This document shows positions 1 to 7,878 of a DNA stretch of 64,000 nucleotides, one piece after another. The stretch covers positions 1-64,000 of the forward strand of contig DATMAM010000040.1 of NCBI GenBank assembly GCA_035559995.1. Direction: 5' to 3'. Source of the stretch: DATMAM01 sp035559995 (GTDB lineage Bacteria; Desulfobacterota; Binatia; UBA9968). Numbering within the stretch: the first letter of the stretch is position 1; each line of letters begins with the position of its first letter. The notes under the pieces were generated by a model. It was not told where the DNA came from. It saw nothing but the letters and a program-made list of their open reading frames with translations, and did not search any database. A program made the translations under genes and the position numbers.

Positions 1-813
1 ATTCAGCATCGGATGGAGCGAGCTTTTGATCAGAAACAGAAGCCTCGTGGCCTCCGCCTCCGGCTCATCGAGAAAGATCTTTTGCGCGACCGGGATTTCA
101 GGCTTCTCCGGCCTAAGGGCCGTCCACGATTCGCCGGCCGCCATCCGATAAAGACGATACGCCTCGGCGCCAAACCGTTCATAGAGCCCTCCGGGCGGAA
201 GGCCGAGAAAGGCGCCGACCGTTTTGATGCCGAGCTTGAGAAGCGTTTCCCGAAGTTCGCAATCAAGGTTGAGCGCGTCCAGAGGAATTTCCCCCGTTGC
301 TGCGCGCTCGATATCGCAGTCCTCAAAGACGGTTATCCCCCGCCGCACTTTGGCCGCGGCGTATGTTCCAAAGCGCGTCCAACCCGCGGCAACGCTGCCG
401 TCGAAGCCCTGCGCCTGAATATCCGCGCGTACCGTGCGCGCCCAGTCTTGGAGCGAAGGATACAACAGACGAAACCCGGCGATGCTCAGCCAGAAAACCC
501 CCGGCTCCTCACGGGACGGCTCGACTTGCGGCGAGAAGCGAACAAGACGGTTCCGCAGCATTTTTGCTTCTCTCTCGATCTCGGCCGCCGAAACCGCCGC
601 GGCGCGAAGCTGATGCGTCAAGGAAGCGGCGGCGGCGAAGCGCATGCCCGGAAAAATCCCGGCGCCGCGCGCTTTCTCATTGACGCAGAGAACCGCCGCT
701 TGCGGCTTCTCTTCGGCGACGACGGCGACGGGGCGACTCGCCCAATCGGGATGTTGTTTGAGCAGAAGCTGAAGCGGAAATGACGAAATATGAACGCAAG
801 CAATGCGCGCCAT
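1..813 (-). CDS. imuB: ImuB-like Y-family DNA polymerase homologue (partial, C-terminus off the left edge)
   Basis: The open frame runs from an ATG at 813 to base 1 without a stop, giving the first 271 residues. The start MARIACVHISSFPLQLLLKQHP matches the N-terminus of the ImuB family, inactive Y-family polymerase relatives that bridge ImuA and DnaE2 to the beta clamp in SOS mutagenesis. The acidic residues expected in an active Y-family polymerase are replaced: HISSF stands where DxDxFFA would be, and LSIAGF where the second acidic motif would be. It lies 109 bp downstream of imuA in the same orientation, as in lexA-imuA-imuB-dnaE2 cassettes; any dnaE2 would be beyond the window. Confidence 0.85.
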   Translation of the reverse strand, partial: MARIACVHISSFPLQLLLKQHPDWASRPVAVVAEEKPQAAVLCVNEKARGAGIFPGMRFAAAASLTHQLRAAAVSAAEIEREAKMLRNRLVRFSPQVEPSREEPGVFWLSIAGFRLLYPSLQDWARTVRADIQAQGFDGSVAAGWTRFGTYAAAKVRRGITVFEDCDIERAATGEIPLDALNLDCELRETLLKLGIKTVGAFLGLPPGGLYERFGAEAYRLYRMAAGESWTALRPEKPEIPVAQKIFLDEPEAEATRLLFLIKSSLHPMLN

Positions 814-922
814 AGAGTTCTCGCCACAGAAGCGCCCGGCTGTCCGAGCACGCAGACAGGCGAAGCGCCCGAGAAAGAAAGAAGACCCCCTCCGCGGCCT
901 CCGCGCCTCTGCGGTGTTTTTT

Positions 923-1510
923 CTACGGCCAGGAAAATATCGCGGTGTGGCTCCACGTCGGCCCGCGGCGCTTGTCTTTGAGAACTTCCAGATGGCAGGT
1001 AAAAAGGTTTTCCGTGCGGCGGGTGCGAGACGCGTGAGCGCGCAGCGAGACAAGCGATCCCAATGACGGCTGCTGCTCTTCTTTTTCGGTAAGACAAATC
1101 AGAGCCGTGCGATGCTGGCGCGCCAAACCCGCAAGGCGCGTTTGCAGCGCCACGGGGATATCGACGTTTCCAAGATCGAGCGCGACCAAGCTAAAAGCGC
1201 TCGAGCGAACGAGTTTCTCTGCGGCGCGCGGGATCGCCGAAGAATCGCCGACACGCACAACGACCAGGGCGCCGAGATCGACGCCGGCGCGAGCGGCGTC
1301 GGGCGGGTAAAAAAAGCTTTCAACCGATGTGACCCAGGCCACAGGCTCGCCTTGCCGCTGCGCCTCCAGAACCAAGCCAAAGACAAGCGAGAGCGAAGCC
1401 GGCGCCGAAAACGAAGAGACCTCCACCAAGCGCCCGGCAAGCTGGGACAATCTCCAATAACTTGCCTGAGGCGCCTCGATGAGCTTTCGAAGGTCGGCCG
1501 GAGAAATCAT
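923..1510 (-). CDS. imuA: ImuA-like (RecA-fold) SOS mutagenesis protein
   Basis: This 195-residue protein sits between lexA and imuB, and position is the main support for the call. It reads like a RecA-type core: a strand/helix SFSAPASLSLVFGLVLEA where Walker A would be, AWVTSV, then LVVVRVG and SLVALDLG, resembling Walker B strands. The P-loop lysine is missing, so ATP binding is doubtful; degenerate ImuA/SulA-type proteins of this kind are known. No good ribosome site precedes the ATG at 1510. Likely co-regulated with lexA by SOS, although no second copy of the lexA-type box was seen upstream. Confidence 0.7.
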   Translation of the reverse strand: MISPADLRKLIEAPQASYWRLSQLAGRLVEVSSFSAPASLSLVFGLVLEAQRQGEPVAWVTSVESFFYPPDAARAGVDLGALVVVRVGDSSAIPRAAEKLVRSSAFSLVALDLGNVDIPVALQTRLAGLARQHRTALICLTEKEEQQPSLGSLVSLRAHASRTRRTENLFTCHLEVLKDKRRGPTWSHTAIFSWP

Positions 1511-1543
1511 GAGCTTGCTTTCTCGAGATAGGCTTCCGCCCTA

Positions 1544-1558
1544 TGTGCAGCGTGCACA
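1544..1558. promoter_or_regulatory. Inverted repeat upstream of imuA, possible operator
   Basis: TGTGCA and TGCACA flank a 3-bp spacer 34 bp upstream of the imuA start. It is a perfect 6-bp inverted repeat but does not match the box upstream of lexA, so a link to SOS control is only a guess. Confidence 0.25.
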
Positions 1559-1739
1559 GTTTCGCGTTTCCGGTTTCGGGTTAAGCGTCGTCACCTACTT
1601 CGCTGTCATTTTTGCGGACGCCAGGCGCGAGCAGAAATTTCGCATTCCTGCTGCCTCCGCAGAAATGACAGAGAGGAAAACTACAAGCCGTCTATCTGTA
1701 ACTCCAACCAGAAACATGAGACCAGAAACTGCCACGCAG

Positions 1740-2348
1740 CTAAAACTTCCGGATCAGGCCCACCATCTTGCCGACGATTGAAAAGTCCCCCTCGGAGACC
1801 GTGATGGGCGCGTAATTTTTGTTCTCCGCCTTCAGGGTCACGGCACCGCCCTTTTTCAGAAACCTCTTTAAGGTCGCTTCACCGTTGACCATGGCGCAAA
1901 CGATCTCGCCGTTCTCGGCGGTTTCCTGGCGCCTGATGATCGCATAGTCGCCGTCCAGGATTCCGGCATCGATCATGCTGTCGCCTTTGACTCTCAGGAT
2001 AAAAGTCTCCCCACGAGCCAACTCGGCCGGAACGCCCATAAGGCCTTCCACGCTCTCTTCGGTAATCAGCGGTTTTCCTGCTGGAACGCGTCCCAGAACC
2101 GGGACCTGGCGGGTGGCGGCAAAAAGCGATTTTCCGAGCGGAGACAGAACCTCGATGGCCCGCTTGCCGACCCTGCGGATATAACCCTTTTTCTCCAGCG
2201 CCTTGAGATGGTCCGCGACGCCGTTGGTGGAAGCGATCTTGAAGCGCGCGCCGATTTCCGGAATCGAGGGCGCGTAGCCCTTCTCGCGGATATTTCGCAC
2301 CAGAAAATCGTAGATCTGCCTTTGCCGCAAAGTGAGGTCGGAGGCCAT
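1740..2348 (-). CDS. lexA: LexA SOS repressor
   Basis: 202 residues, the usual LexA length. The N-terminal winged helix starts MASDLTLRQRQIYDFLVR, and the C-terminal half is an S24 peptidase. The autocleavage site is the Ala-Gly of RVPAG (about residue 91), the catalytic Ser is in KGDSM (about 130) and the catalytic Lys in EATLKRF (about 167), so it should be a normal self-cleaving repressor. A GAGGG ribosome site lies just before the ATG. A palindrome at 2361-2376 sits 12 bp upstream of the start, consistent with autoregulation. imuA and imuB follow on the same strand. Confidence 0.95.
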   Translation of the reverse strand: MASDLTLRQRQIYDFLVRNIREKGYAPSIPEIGARFKIASTNGVADHLKALEKKGYIRRVGKRAIEVLSPLGKSLFAATRQVPVLGRVPAGKPLITEESVEGLMGVPAELARGETFILRVKGDSMIDAGILDGDYAIIRRQETAENGEIVCAMVNGEATLKRFLKKGGAVTLKAENKNYAPITVSEGDFSIVGKMVGLIRKF

Positions 2349-2360
2349 AACCCTCGTATA

Positions 2361-2376
2361 CTGAAATTATTTTCAG
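2361..2376. promoter_or_regulatory. Candidate LexA operator of lexA
   Basis: CTGAAATTATTTTCAG is a near-perfect palindrome (CTGAAA, 4 bp, TTTCAG) directly upstream of the lexA ribosome site. It is not the gammaproteobacterial CTGT-N8-ACAG box. It resembles the degenerate myxobacterial motif ending in GTTCAG, matching about 13 of 16 positions as recalled. No other copy was found in the intergenic regions inspected. Confidence 0.6.
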
Positions 2377-2597
2377 GTGTCAACGGCTGCCGGGCTTGCG
2401 GCCTTGGGAACTTTCGAGGCGAGACCTCAAGCCTCTGTGAGGCTTTCGGCTGGGAACGAACGCCGTCCGGCCGACTAAAAAAGGAAGGAGCGAACTTGTA
2501 TTTTTTTCACCCGCCGAGCGACTTTGTCAGGCGAGGGCAACTTTTCGCCCTCTCCCACGGGCCGGGCATGAATCCGCAGGGCGATTTTTCGCCGAGC

Positions 2598-3587
2598 TCA
2601 CCACGCCTCGATGAAGCTTTTTATTTCGCTCACGACATCGGGAGAATTGGGCACGTAGGGCAAGATAATCCGCGTCGCGCCAGCCTCTTCGTACGGCTTG
2701 AGTTTTTCCTGCAGCTCCGCCAATGATCTCGCCGCGACGAGCGGCAAGCCGTTAAACAGACGATCCGTGACCAGCGCGCGCGCCGCCTCAAACCCGTGTT
2801 GCTTCCAGGCGGCGCGCATGGCCTCCACTTCAGCGCCAAAGCCCATGCGCGTCATGAGATCGCGGTAGTAATCGGCGAGCGCGTAAAACGTCAGCACGCG
2901 GCTCAACGCCGCGCGCGCCGGCGCGTATTCGCCGGCGATCGAACAGCGCACCTTGCAGATAACATCGAGCGCCGCGGGATCTTTGCCGGCGGCCTCGGCG
3001 CCGGCACGCGCCTCGCGCGCGATCCGGGCGATCTCTTGCGGGCTCGCCATGTTGATCAAGACGCCGTCCCCGCGCCTTCCCGCAAGCCGGCTCATCTTCG
3101 GACCGAACGCGGCGACGTAAATCGGGATTTTTCTGCCGGACGGCTTGAAGGCGAGCTTGAAGCCATCGGCGGAGTAGTACTTCCCCTCGAACTTGAGCTT
3201 CTCGCCGCGGAGCGCCGCCTCCACGATGGTCAAATACTCTTCGATCCGCGCGAGCGGCCGATCGAAAGGCAGGCCGTGCCATTTGGCGATCGTGGGATTG
3301 GAGATGCCTACGCCCAGGAGAAAGCGGCCGCCGGTCAGCTCGTCGAGCGCGGCAGCCTGGAGCGCCAACGTGACCGGAGTTCGCCCCAGCATGTGAAAGA
3401 CGGCGGAGCCGATCTTGAGCTTCGACGTTACGGCGCCCGCCGCGGACAGCATCACCGTCGGGTCTTTGTTGTTTGCCTCCCCGCCCCACGCGCAACCAAA
3501 CCCGTGTCTCTCCGCCAGGCGCGCGAGATCCGGCACGGCGTCCATTGGCAGCGAGGCGCCGGAATTGAACTCGATATCGATCTGCAT
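2598..3587 (-). CDS. LLM-class flavin-dependent oxidoreductase (luciferase-like)
   Basis: 329 residues with the luciferase-like TIM-barrel pattern: a FGCAWGGEAN strand near the N-terminus, TSKLKIGSAVFHMLGRTP, then the family signature DELTGGRFLLGVGISNP and GRKIPIYVAAFGPKMSRLAG. Proteins of this type use reduced FMN or coenzyme F420 to oxidise or hydroxylate organic substrates; sequence alone does not separate the two here. It is the last gene of a minus-strand run that begins with two ThDP-dependent enzymes and ends 24 bp upstream with the split decarboxylase, so a role in the same catabolic route is plausible. Cytoplasmic; no signal peptide. Confidence 0.85.
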   Translation of the reverse strand: MQIDIEFNSGASLPMDAVPDLARLAERHGFGCAWGGEANNKDPTVMLSAAGAVTSKLKIGSAVFHMLGRTPVTLALQAAALDELTGGRFLLGVGISNPTIAKWHGLPFDRPLARIEEYLTIVEAALRGEKLKFEGKYYSADGFKLAFKPSGRKIPIYVAAFGPKMSRLAGRRGDGVLINMASPQEIARIAREARAGAEAAGKDPAALDVICKVRCSIAGEYAPARAALSRVLTFYALADYYRDLMTRMGFGAEVEAMRAAWKQHGFEAARALVTDRLFNGLPLVAARSLAELQEKLKPYEEAGATRIILPYVPNSPDVVSEIKSFIEAW

Positions 3588-3611
3588 GGAGGCAAGCTCG
3601 CCGGGCGAGTC

Positions 3612-4220
3612 TTATTTGAGATAGCTGGCGGGCAGGTTTTTTTTCAAGATAGCGATGTTCTCCGTTTTCTCTATGTGCCGGATGAAGCGATACTTGTTCT
3701 CCACCTCATCGACCGGGTACGGCGGCACCTCGGCGCGCGTCGTGTCCACCTTCGCGCCGATGAAGGTCAGCTCGTTTTCCTTCAGCGCGGGAATCGCGGC
3801 CTGGGCGAATTCCTCGACCGTTCTCGCCCAAACGGCCCGGCGGATTCCCGCGGCGCGCGCCATCGCGACGAGGTCCGTCCCGTATCCGGTGGCCGTGCGC
3901 CCGCTCCCGGAAGCTTCGTAAACCTCGTTGTCGAAGACGATATGAATCAAGTTTTTCGGATTCATGCGGGCGATCGTCGGCAAGGCGCAAAGATTCATCA
4001 AAAGCGAGCCATCGCCGTCGAGACAAATAATTTTGCGGCGCGGCAGGCCGAGCGCCATGCCGAGAGCGATGGAGGAGGCGAGCCCGAGGGTGCGCACGCG
4101 GAAATTGCCGTCGCTCGGCCGAAGCGCGTTCCACTCGACGTTGTTGGCGCCGGCGCTCGTGACCACCAAGGCGTCGCCGGCGTGCGCCGCGAGGATCTTC
4201 AGGCATTCGAAGCGCTGCAT
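3612..4220 (-). CDS. ThDP-binding (PP) subunit of a split 2-oxoacid decarboxylase, ComE-like
   Basis: 202 residues carrying the pyrophosphate-binding half of a ThDP enzyme: CLDGDGSLLMNLC followed about 25 residues later by VFDNEVYE is the GDG...N cofactor motif. The N-terminus LVVTSAGANNVEWN and the short length match the beta subunit of sulfopyruvate or phosphonopyruvate decarboxylase-type enzymes. The complementary PYR subunit is encoded 20 bp upstream, so the two probably form one active enzyme. The substrate is not readable from sequence; a 3-sulfo- or 3-phosphonopyruvate analogue, or another 2-oxo acid, are options. Confidence 0.8.
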   Translation of the reverse strand: MQRFECLKILAAHAGDALVVTSAGANNVEWNALRPSDGNFRVRTLGLASSIALGMALGLPRRKIICLDGDGSLLMNLCALPTIARMNPKNLIHIVFDNEVYEASGSGRTATGYGTDLVAMARAAGIRRAVWARTVEEFAQAAIPALKENELTFIGAKVDTTRAEVPPYPVDEVENKYRFIRHIEKTENIAILKKNLPASYLK

Positions 4221-4239
4221 GCCCGCCCTCCCGCCCCGT

Positions 4240-4758
4240 TCAGACGCGCAGCGGCGGCCGGTGCCCCAAAGCCTCCCGGGTGAGGAGAATGGCCACCGGG
4301 AGTCGCGAGTCCTCAGCCAGGACCTGCGCTCTGTGGATCAACTCCGCCGCCTGTTCCGGATCGCGCAGAACGTAGTACCGGATTCCCAATCCCTTGAGCA
4401 CGGGCTCGGTCATGGCTCCGGTCGTGCTGAAGTTGCGATCGCCGATATCGCCCGCGTAATAAACCAGAAGCAAGGCGGGGATCTGATACTGCAAAAGCGT
4501 GCTCACAATGCCGTTTACGCTGTTGTAGAGGCCGCCGTTCTGCATGATGAGCGCGCCCTTTTTCCCTACCAGATAGCCGCCCGCGCAGACCCCGATCCCT
4601 TCTTCCTCGCGGCAAAGCGGGACGTGGATAATCTCGCCGTCCTGCTCCACGAGGCTGAGAAGCTCGAAGAGATTGATGTCCGGCAGGGTGGCGATGAGGT
4701 CGATGCCGGATTTTTTCAAGCCGTTGAGAATCTCTCTGCCGGCGCTAATGGGATCCAT
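4240..4758 (-). CDS. PYR-domain subunit of a split 2-oxoacid decarboxylase, ComD-like
   Basis: 172 residues with the PYR-domain layout of sulfopyruvate decarboxylase alpha subunits: a GIDLIATLPDINL start, the catalytic cofactor-activating Glu in PLCREEEGIG (about residue 51), GYLVGKKGALIMQNGG and PALLLVYYAGDIGDR. It has no GDG motif, which is supplied by the neighbouring 3612-4220 product. An intrinsic terminator at 4844-4868 separates it from the larger ThDP gene upstream, so the pair likely has its own promoter in the short gap, although none is recognisable. Confidence 0.8.
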   Translation of the reverse strand: MDPISAGREILNGLKKSGIDLIATLPDINLFELLSLVEQDGEIIHVPLCREEEGIGVCAGGYLVGKKGALIMQNGGLYNSVNGIVSTLLQYQIPALLLVYYAGDIGDRNFSTTGAMTEPVLKGLGIRYYVLRDPEQAAELIHRAQVLAEDSRLPVAILLTREALGHRPPLRV

Positions 4759-4843
4759 CGATCTTTATGCCGCTTCGCGCGCCCGTTCCGCTACTGCCGC
4801 GCGATCAGGATGAATCGCGGGCATCACTGGCCCGGCTCGAGAC

Positions 4844-4868
4844 AAAAAAGCGCCGCCCGCCGCGGCGC
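4844..4868 (-). terminator. Intrinsic terminator after the large ThDP-enzyme gene
   Basis: On the minus strand a 7-bp GC stem (GCGCCGC/GCGGCGC, 5-nt loop) is followed immediately by six T residues. It starts 20 bp past the stop codon of the 4888-6630 gene. Confidence 0.75.
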
Positions 4869-4887
4869 GGCTTTCTCGCCTGTGGCG

Positions 4888-6630
4888 TCATCGATCGGGC
4901 CGCTCCATCGTTTCGCTCACCGGGGCAAGCCGCATGTCGAGCAAGGCGGTCTGTCCCTGAGCGATCGCCTTGAGCCCGCGCTCGAAAGCCGCGCCCACCT
5001 GGCCGGGCTCCGCCACCTGCTCGCCGTAGCCATCGAACGCGCGCACGATCGTCGCGTAATCCGGGCTGGGCGCGATCGAGGTGCCGACGTACGTGTCGGT
5101 GCGCTTGGCCCAGCCGTCGGGATAATATTTGGGCACTCCCGTTTTCATCGAGAGATATCCGAGATTGTTGAACAACACGATCAGAATCGGCAGCGAGTGC
5201 TCCTGCGCGCAGCCCAGCGCCGCGAGCGCGGGATCGTAATTGAAGGCGCCGTCGCCGATGAGACAAATGACGGGCCGCTTTGGAGCCGCGGCTTTGACGC
5301 CGAGAGCCGTCGCCAGCCCGGTGCCGAGACCGCCGATGCAACCTGCAAAAAAGGATCCCGGCTTCATGGTATCGAGATATTGGTGAATGGCGAGGCGATG
5401 CGTTATCGTTTCCTCGACCACCATCGCGTCCGCGGGCAGCATGCGGCCGACCTCATACGCGACCCAACGCGTGTCCATCGGCGCGCGCTCCTTAAAGCCC
5501 AACGCGGTCTCCTGCCACATCTTTTTTCTCTCTTGACGGCGTTTGGCCAGCGCCTCTCGCCGCTGGACCCGCGCGGGATCGTCTTTCGGCGCGCGTTTTC
5601 TCACTTGCGCAAGAAGGAGCTCGAGCGAGCTTTCGATCTCGCCCGCAAGGCACAGGTCGTTCTTGAAGCCCCAGTACGGAAGCTCGGGGCGGAGCGGGTT
5701 CTCGTGGAGAACCAGAACTTTGGCGTCTTCTTTGGGCCCGGCGGAAGGAGGATGCCAGGGAGCGACCGCGCCGAGAAAAAAGATAACGTCGGCTTCTTTT
5801 ACGTACTCGCCCGGATTGAAGCCGCCGTGCAGCGCGTGCGTGCGCGGAAAGTTGACGTACGCGGCGCTTCGGGTTTCGACCACCGGAGCGCCGAGAAGCT
5901 CGGCCAGCTCCACCGTCTGCTCGACGATTCTCGGGTTGCGGCCCGATTCCTCCGAGACGATTACCGGGCTCGTCGCGCTCAGCAGTGTTCGCGCGAGCTC
6001 TTCGATTCCCTTCGGGTCCGCCGCCGGAGCGATAGGCAGGCTGGCGGTGGGGAGCGGCTTTTCGCCCATCTGCTCGAACTGGTACTCCATCGGCACCGAC
6101 AGGAACACAGGTCCCCTGGGCGTTGCCATCGCAAGCTGGCAGGCGCGCTGAATGGTTGCCGGCAAGATCGATTTGGTGTTGATGCCGAAGCTCCACTTGA
6201 CGCACGGCTCGACGAGCCGCGCCGGGCCGCCGACGTCCGCCAGGCTACCCAGCCACTGCCCTCCGGGATCGGGTCCTTCCGATTCGCCGAACGTGATGGA
6301 CTCGCCCGCAAGAACCACCATCGGAACCTGCTCGTGCAGGGCGCCGCGCATCGCCATCGAAGCGTGCAGCGCGCCCACCGTCGTGTGGATCATGACGGCG
6401 GGAAGTTTTCCCGTCGCCTTGGCGTAGCCGCTCGCCATGCCCACCGCGGTCTCCTCGTGCCGGCTGCTGATGTAGAGCGGCACGCCTTCGCTTTGCGCGC
6501 GCGCCCTGGCATACGCCTCCCACACCGGCGACCACTCCGATCCCGGTGACGCGAAAATGCGCTCGACCCCCATCGCCGCCAGCACGCGCAGAATAGCCTC
6601 TGCCCCGTTAAGTCCTTTCATCTCGATCAT
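4888..6630 (-). CDS. Thiamine-diphosphate-requiring enzyme, acetolactate synthase-like fold
   Basis: 580 residues from the ATG at 6630, chosen because AAGGAG precedes it at good spacing; the frame is open further upstream but has no ribosome site. Three-domain ThDP architecture: PYR domain with catalytic Glu in SSRHEETAVG (about 55), a central domain with SGRNPRIVEQ, and a PP domain with GDGAFNYD...LFNNLGY. The family includes acetolactate synthases, benzoylformate decarboxylases and 2-hydroxyacyl-CoA lyases; key residues for one of these are not clear enough to choose. The amidohydrolase and SBP genes upstream point to breakdown of an imported carboxylate. Confidence 0.8.
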   Translation of the reverse strand: MIEMKGLNGAEAILRVLAAMGVERIFASPGSEWSPVWEAYARARAQSEGVPLYISSRHEETAVGMASGYAKATGKLPAVMIHTTVGALHASMAMRGALHEQVPMVVLAGESITFGESEGPDPGGQWLGSLADVGGPARLVEPCVKWSFGINTKSILPATIQRACQLAMATPRGPVFLSVPMEYQFEQMGEKPLPTASLPIAPAADPKGIEELARTLLSATSPVIVSEESGRNPRIVEQTVELAELLGAPVVETRSAAYVNFPRTHALHGGFNPGEYVKEADVIFFLGAVAPWHPPSAGPKEDAKVLVLHENPLRPELPYWGFKNDLCLAGEIESSLELLLAQVRKRAPKDDPARVQRREALAKRRQERKKMWQETALGFKERAPMDTRWVAYEVGRMLPADAMVVEETITHRLAIHQYLDTMKPGSFFAGCIGGLGTGLATALGVKAAAPKRPVICLIGDGAFNYDPALAALGCAQEHSLPILIVLFNNLGYLSMKTGVPKYYPDGWAKRTDTYVGTSIAPSPDYATIVRAFDGYGEQVAEPGQVGAAFERGLKAIAQGQTALLDMRLAPVSETMERPDR

Positions 6631-6787
6631 CAGCTTCTCCTTGACATGGTACCGCCGCCGCCGCGCGCGCCCCGAAGCGCAACGGAGTCGGAAAGCCGCG
6701 CGCCGCGGCGCAGATGCCGGCGGCATCGGCGCAAACCGGGCTTGCCACGATGAAGACGCCTTTCGGCGACTCTCCGAGATACGGCTC

Positions 6788-7810
6788 CTAGTTTAGGTTG
6801 TAAAAGCGCCGCGCGTTTCTCTCGAGAATGTTTTGTTTCGCTTCGAGCGAAAGATCTTCCCGGCGCCACAAGATCACCGCCGAGTCCGGCCAGCTCATAT
6901 CCCAGTGAGGATAGTCGGAGGCGTACATCAGAGTTTCCGAGCCGACCTCGCTCACGACGTAGCCGATCATCTTCTCCTCGGGCTCGCACCCGTAGTAGAT
7001 CTGTCCCGAGGTCAAATACTCGCTCGGCCGCTTCTTGCACAGCGGCGCCTCGACTTTCCCCCGCTTTTCCCACTCTTCGTCCATGCGCTCCATCCAGTAA
7101 GGGAGCCAGCCGCAACCGATCTCGAAGTAGCCAAGCTTCAGCCGGGGATAGCGCTCCGGGATGCCGCCGAAGATCATCCCGGTGAGCTGGCGCAGCACCG
7201 GAAACGGATGGCCGGTCGTGTGCAGGCAGATGAACTGATCGAAGATCTCGTTGCCGGGATCGTCGCCGCCAAACGCGTGCACCGCCAGCGGCACATCGAG
7301 CCGCTCGGCCTCTTCGTAGAGCGGATAAAACTCCGCGCCGCCGAGATTCTTCGTGTGCCCTTGCGCCGCCAGCATCGCGCCCACCAAGCCGCGCTCGGTC
7401 ACCGCGCGCCTGAGCTCCGCGGGCATCGCTCCCGGATTGGTTACCGGGAGATTCGCGACCGCTTTCAGCCGCGGCGAAGCCTTGCAGTAGTCGCTGATAT
7501 AATCGTTGTACGCGCGGCATAGCGCGGCCGCATACGCGCCCTCGCGCACGCGCCCGATTCCCAGGCCGGCTGTCGGGAAAAGGACCGCGGTATCGATTTC
7601 CTGCCGGTCCATCGCGGCAAGTCTCTCCTCGAGCTTGACTCCGGACTGCCCCAAGGTACCGCCGAGACTGCGGTCGTAAACCTCGCGCGGAAGGTACGGC
7701 ATCCGCCGGCTGCGGAAGGGCTCATCGAGATAGGGCTTGATCGCCTCATCGAGGTCGCGCGCGTGTCCGTCGGAATCGATGACTTTGATCATGTCTCGGA
7801 GCGATGGCAT
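6788..7810 (-). CDS. Amidohydrolase-family metal-dependent hydrolase (ACMSD-like)
   Basis: 340 residues; AAGGAGG lies 5 bp before the ATG at 7810. The sequence matches the amidohydrolase_2 group: an N-terminal VIDSDGHARDL in place of the usual DxHxH metal site, LAVHAFGGDDPGN with a central His, a Glu/Gly-rich KLGYFEIGCGWLPYW and the C-terminal signature YASDYPHWDMSWP with the conserved Asp. Relatives include decarboxylases such as ACMSD and gamma-resorcylate decarboxylase, so a zinc-dependent decarboxylation or hydrolysis is likely. The N-terminal metal site has only one His, which is unusual and may indicate changed metal use. Confidence 0.8.
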   Translation of the reverse strand: MPSLRDMIKVIDSDGHARDLDEAIKPYLDEPFRSRRMPYLPREVYDRSLGGTLGQSGVKLEERLAAMDRQEIDTAVLFPTAGLGIGRVREGAYAAALCRAYNDYISDYCKASPRLKAVANLPVTNPGAMPAELRRAVTERGLVGAMLAAQGHTKNLGGAEFYPLYEEAERLDVPLAVHAFGGDDPGNEIFDQFICLHTTGHPFPVLRQLTGMIFGGIPERYPRLKLGYFEIGCGWLPYWMERMDEEWEKRGKVEAPLCKKRPSEYLTSGQIYYGCEPEEKMIGYVVSEVGSETLMYASDYPHWDMSWPDSAVILWRREDLSLEAKQNILERNARRFYNLN

Positions 7811-7878
7811 AAAACCTCCTTCGGTAAAAGCTGCCGACGGGCGTGGCCGCGCGCAGATGACCGGCCGTCGGCCCGCGG

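Noticed and set aside
618..1097. Minus-strand open frame between imuA and imuB
   Set aside because: It overlaps both genes out of frame and has no domain pattern; the imuB frame starting at 813 gives the clear family match.
2533..2552. Hairpin GAGGGC/GCCCTC downstream of the LLM gene as a terminator
   Set aside because: The 6-bp stem has an 8-nt loop and no adjacent T-tract on the minus strand.
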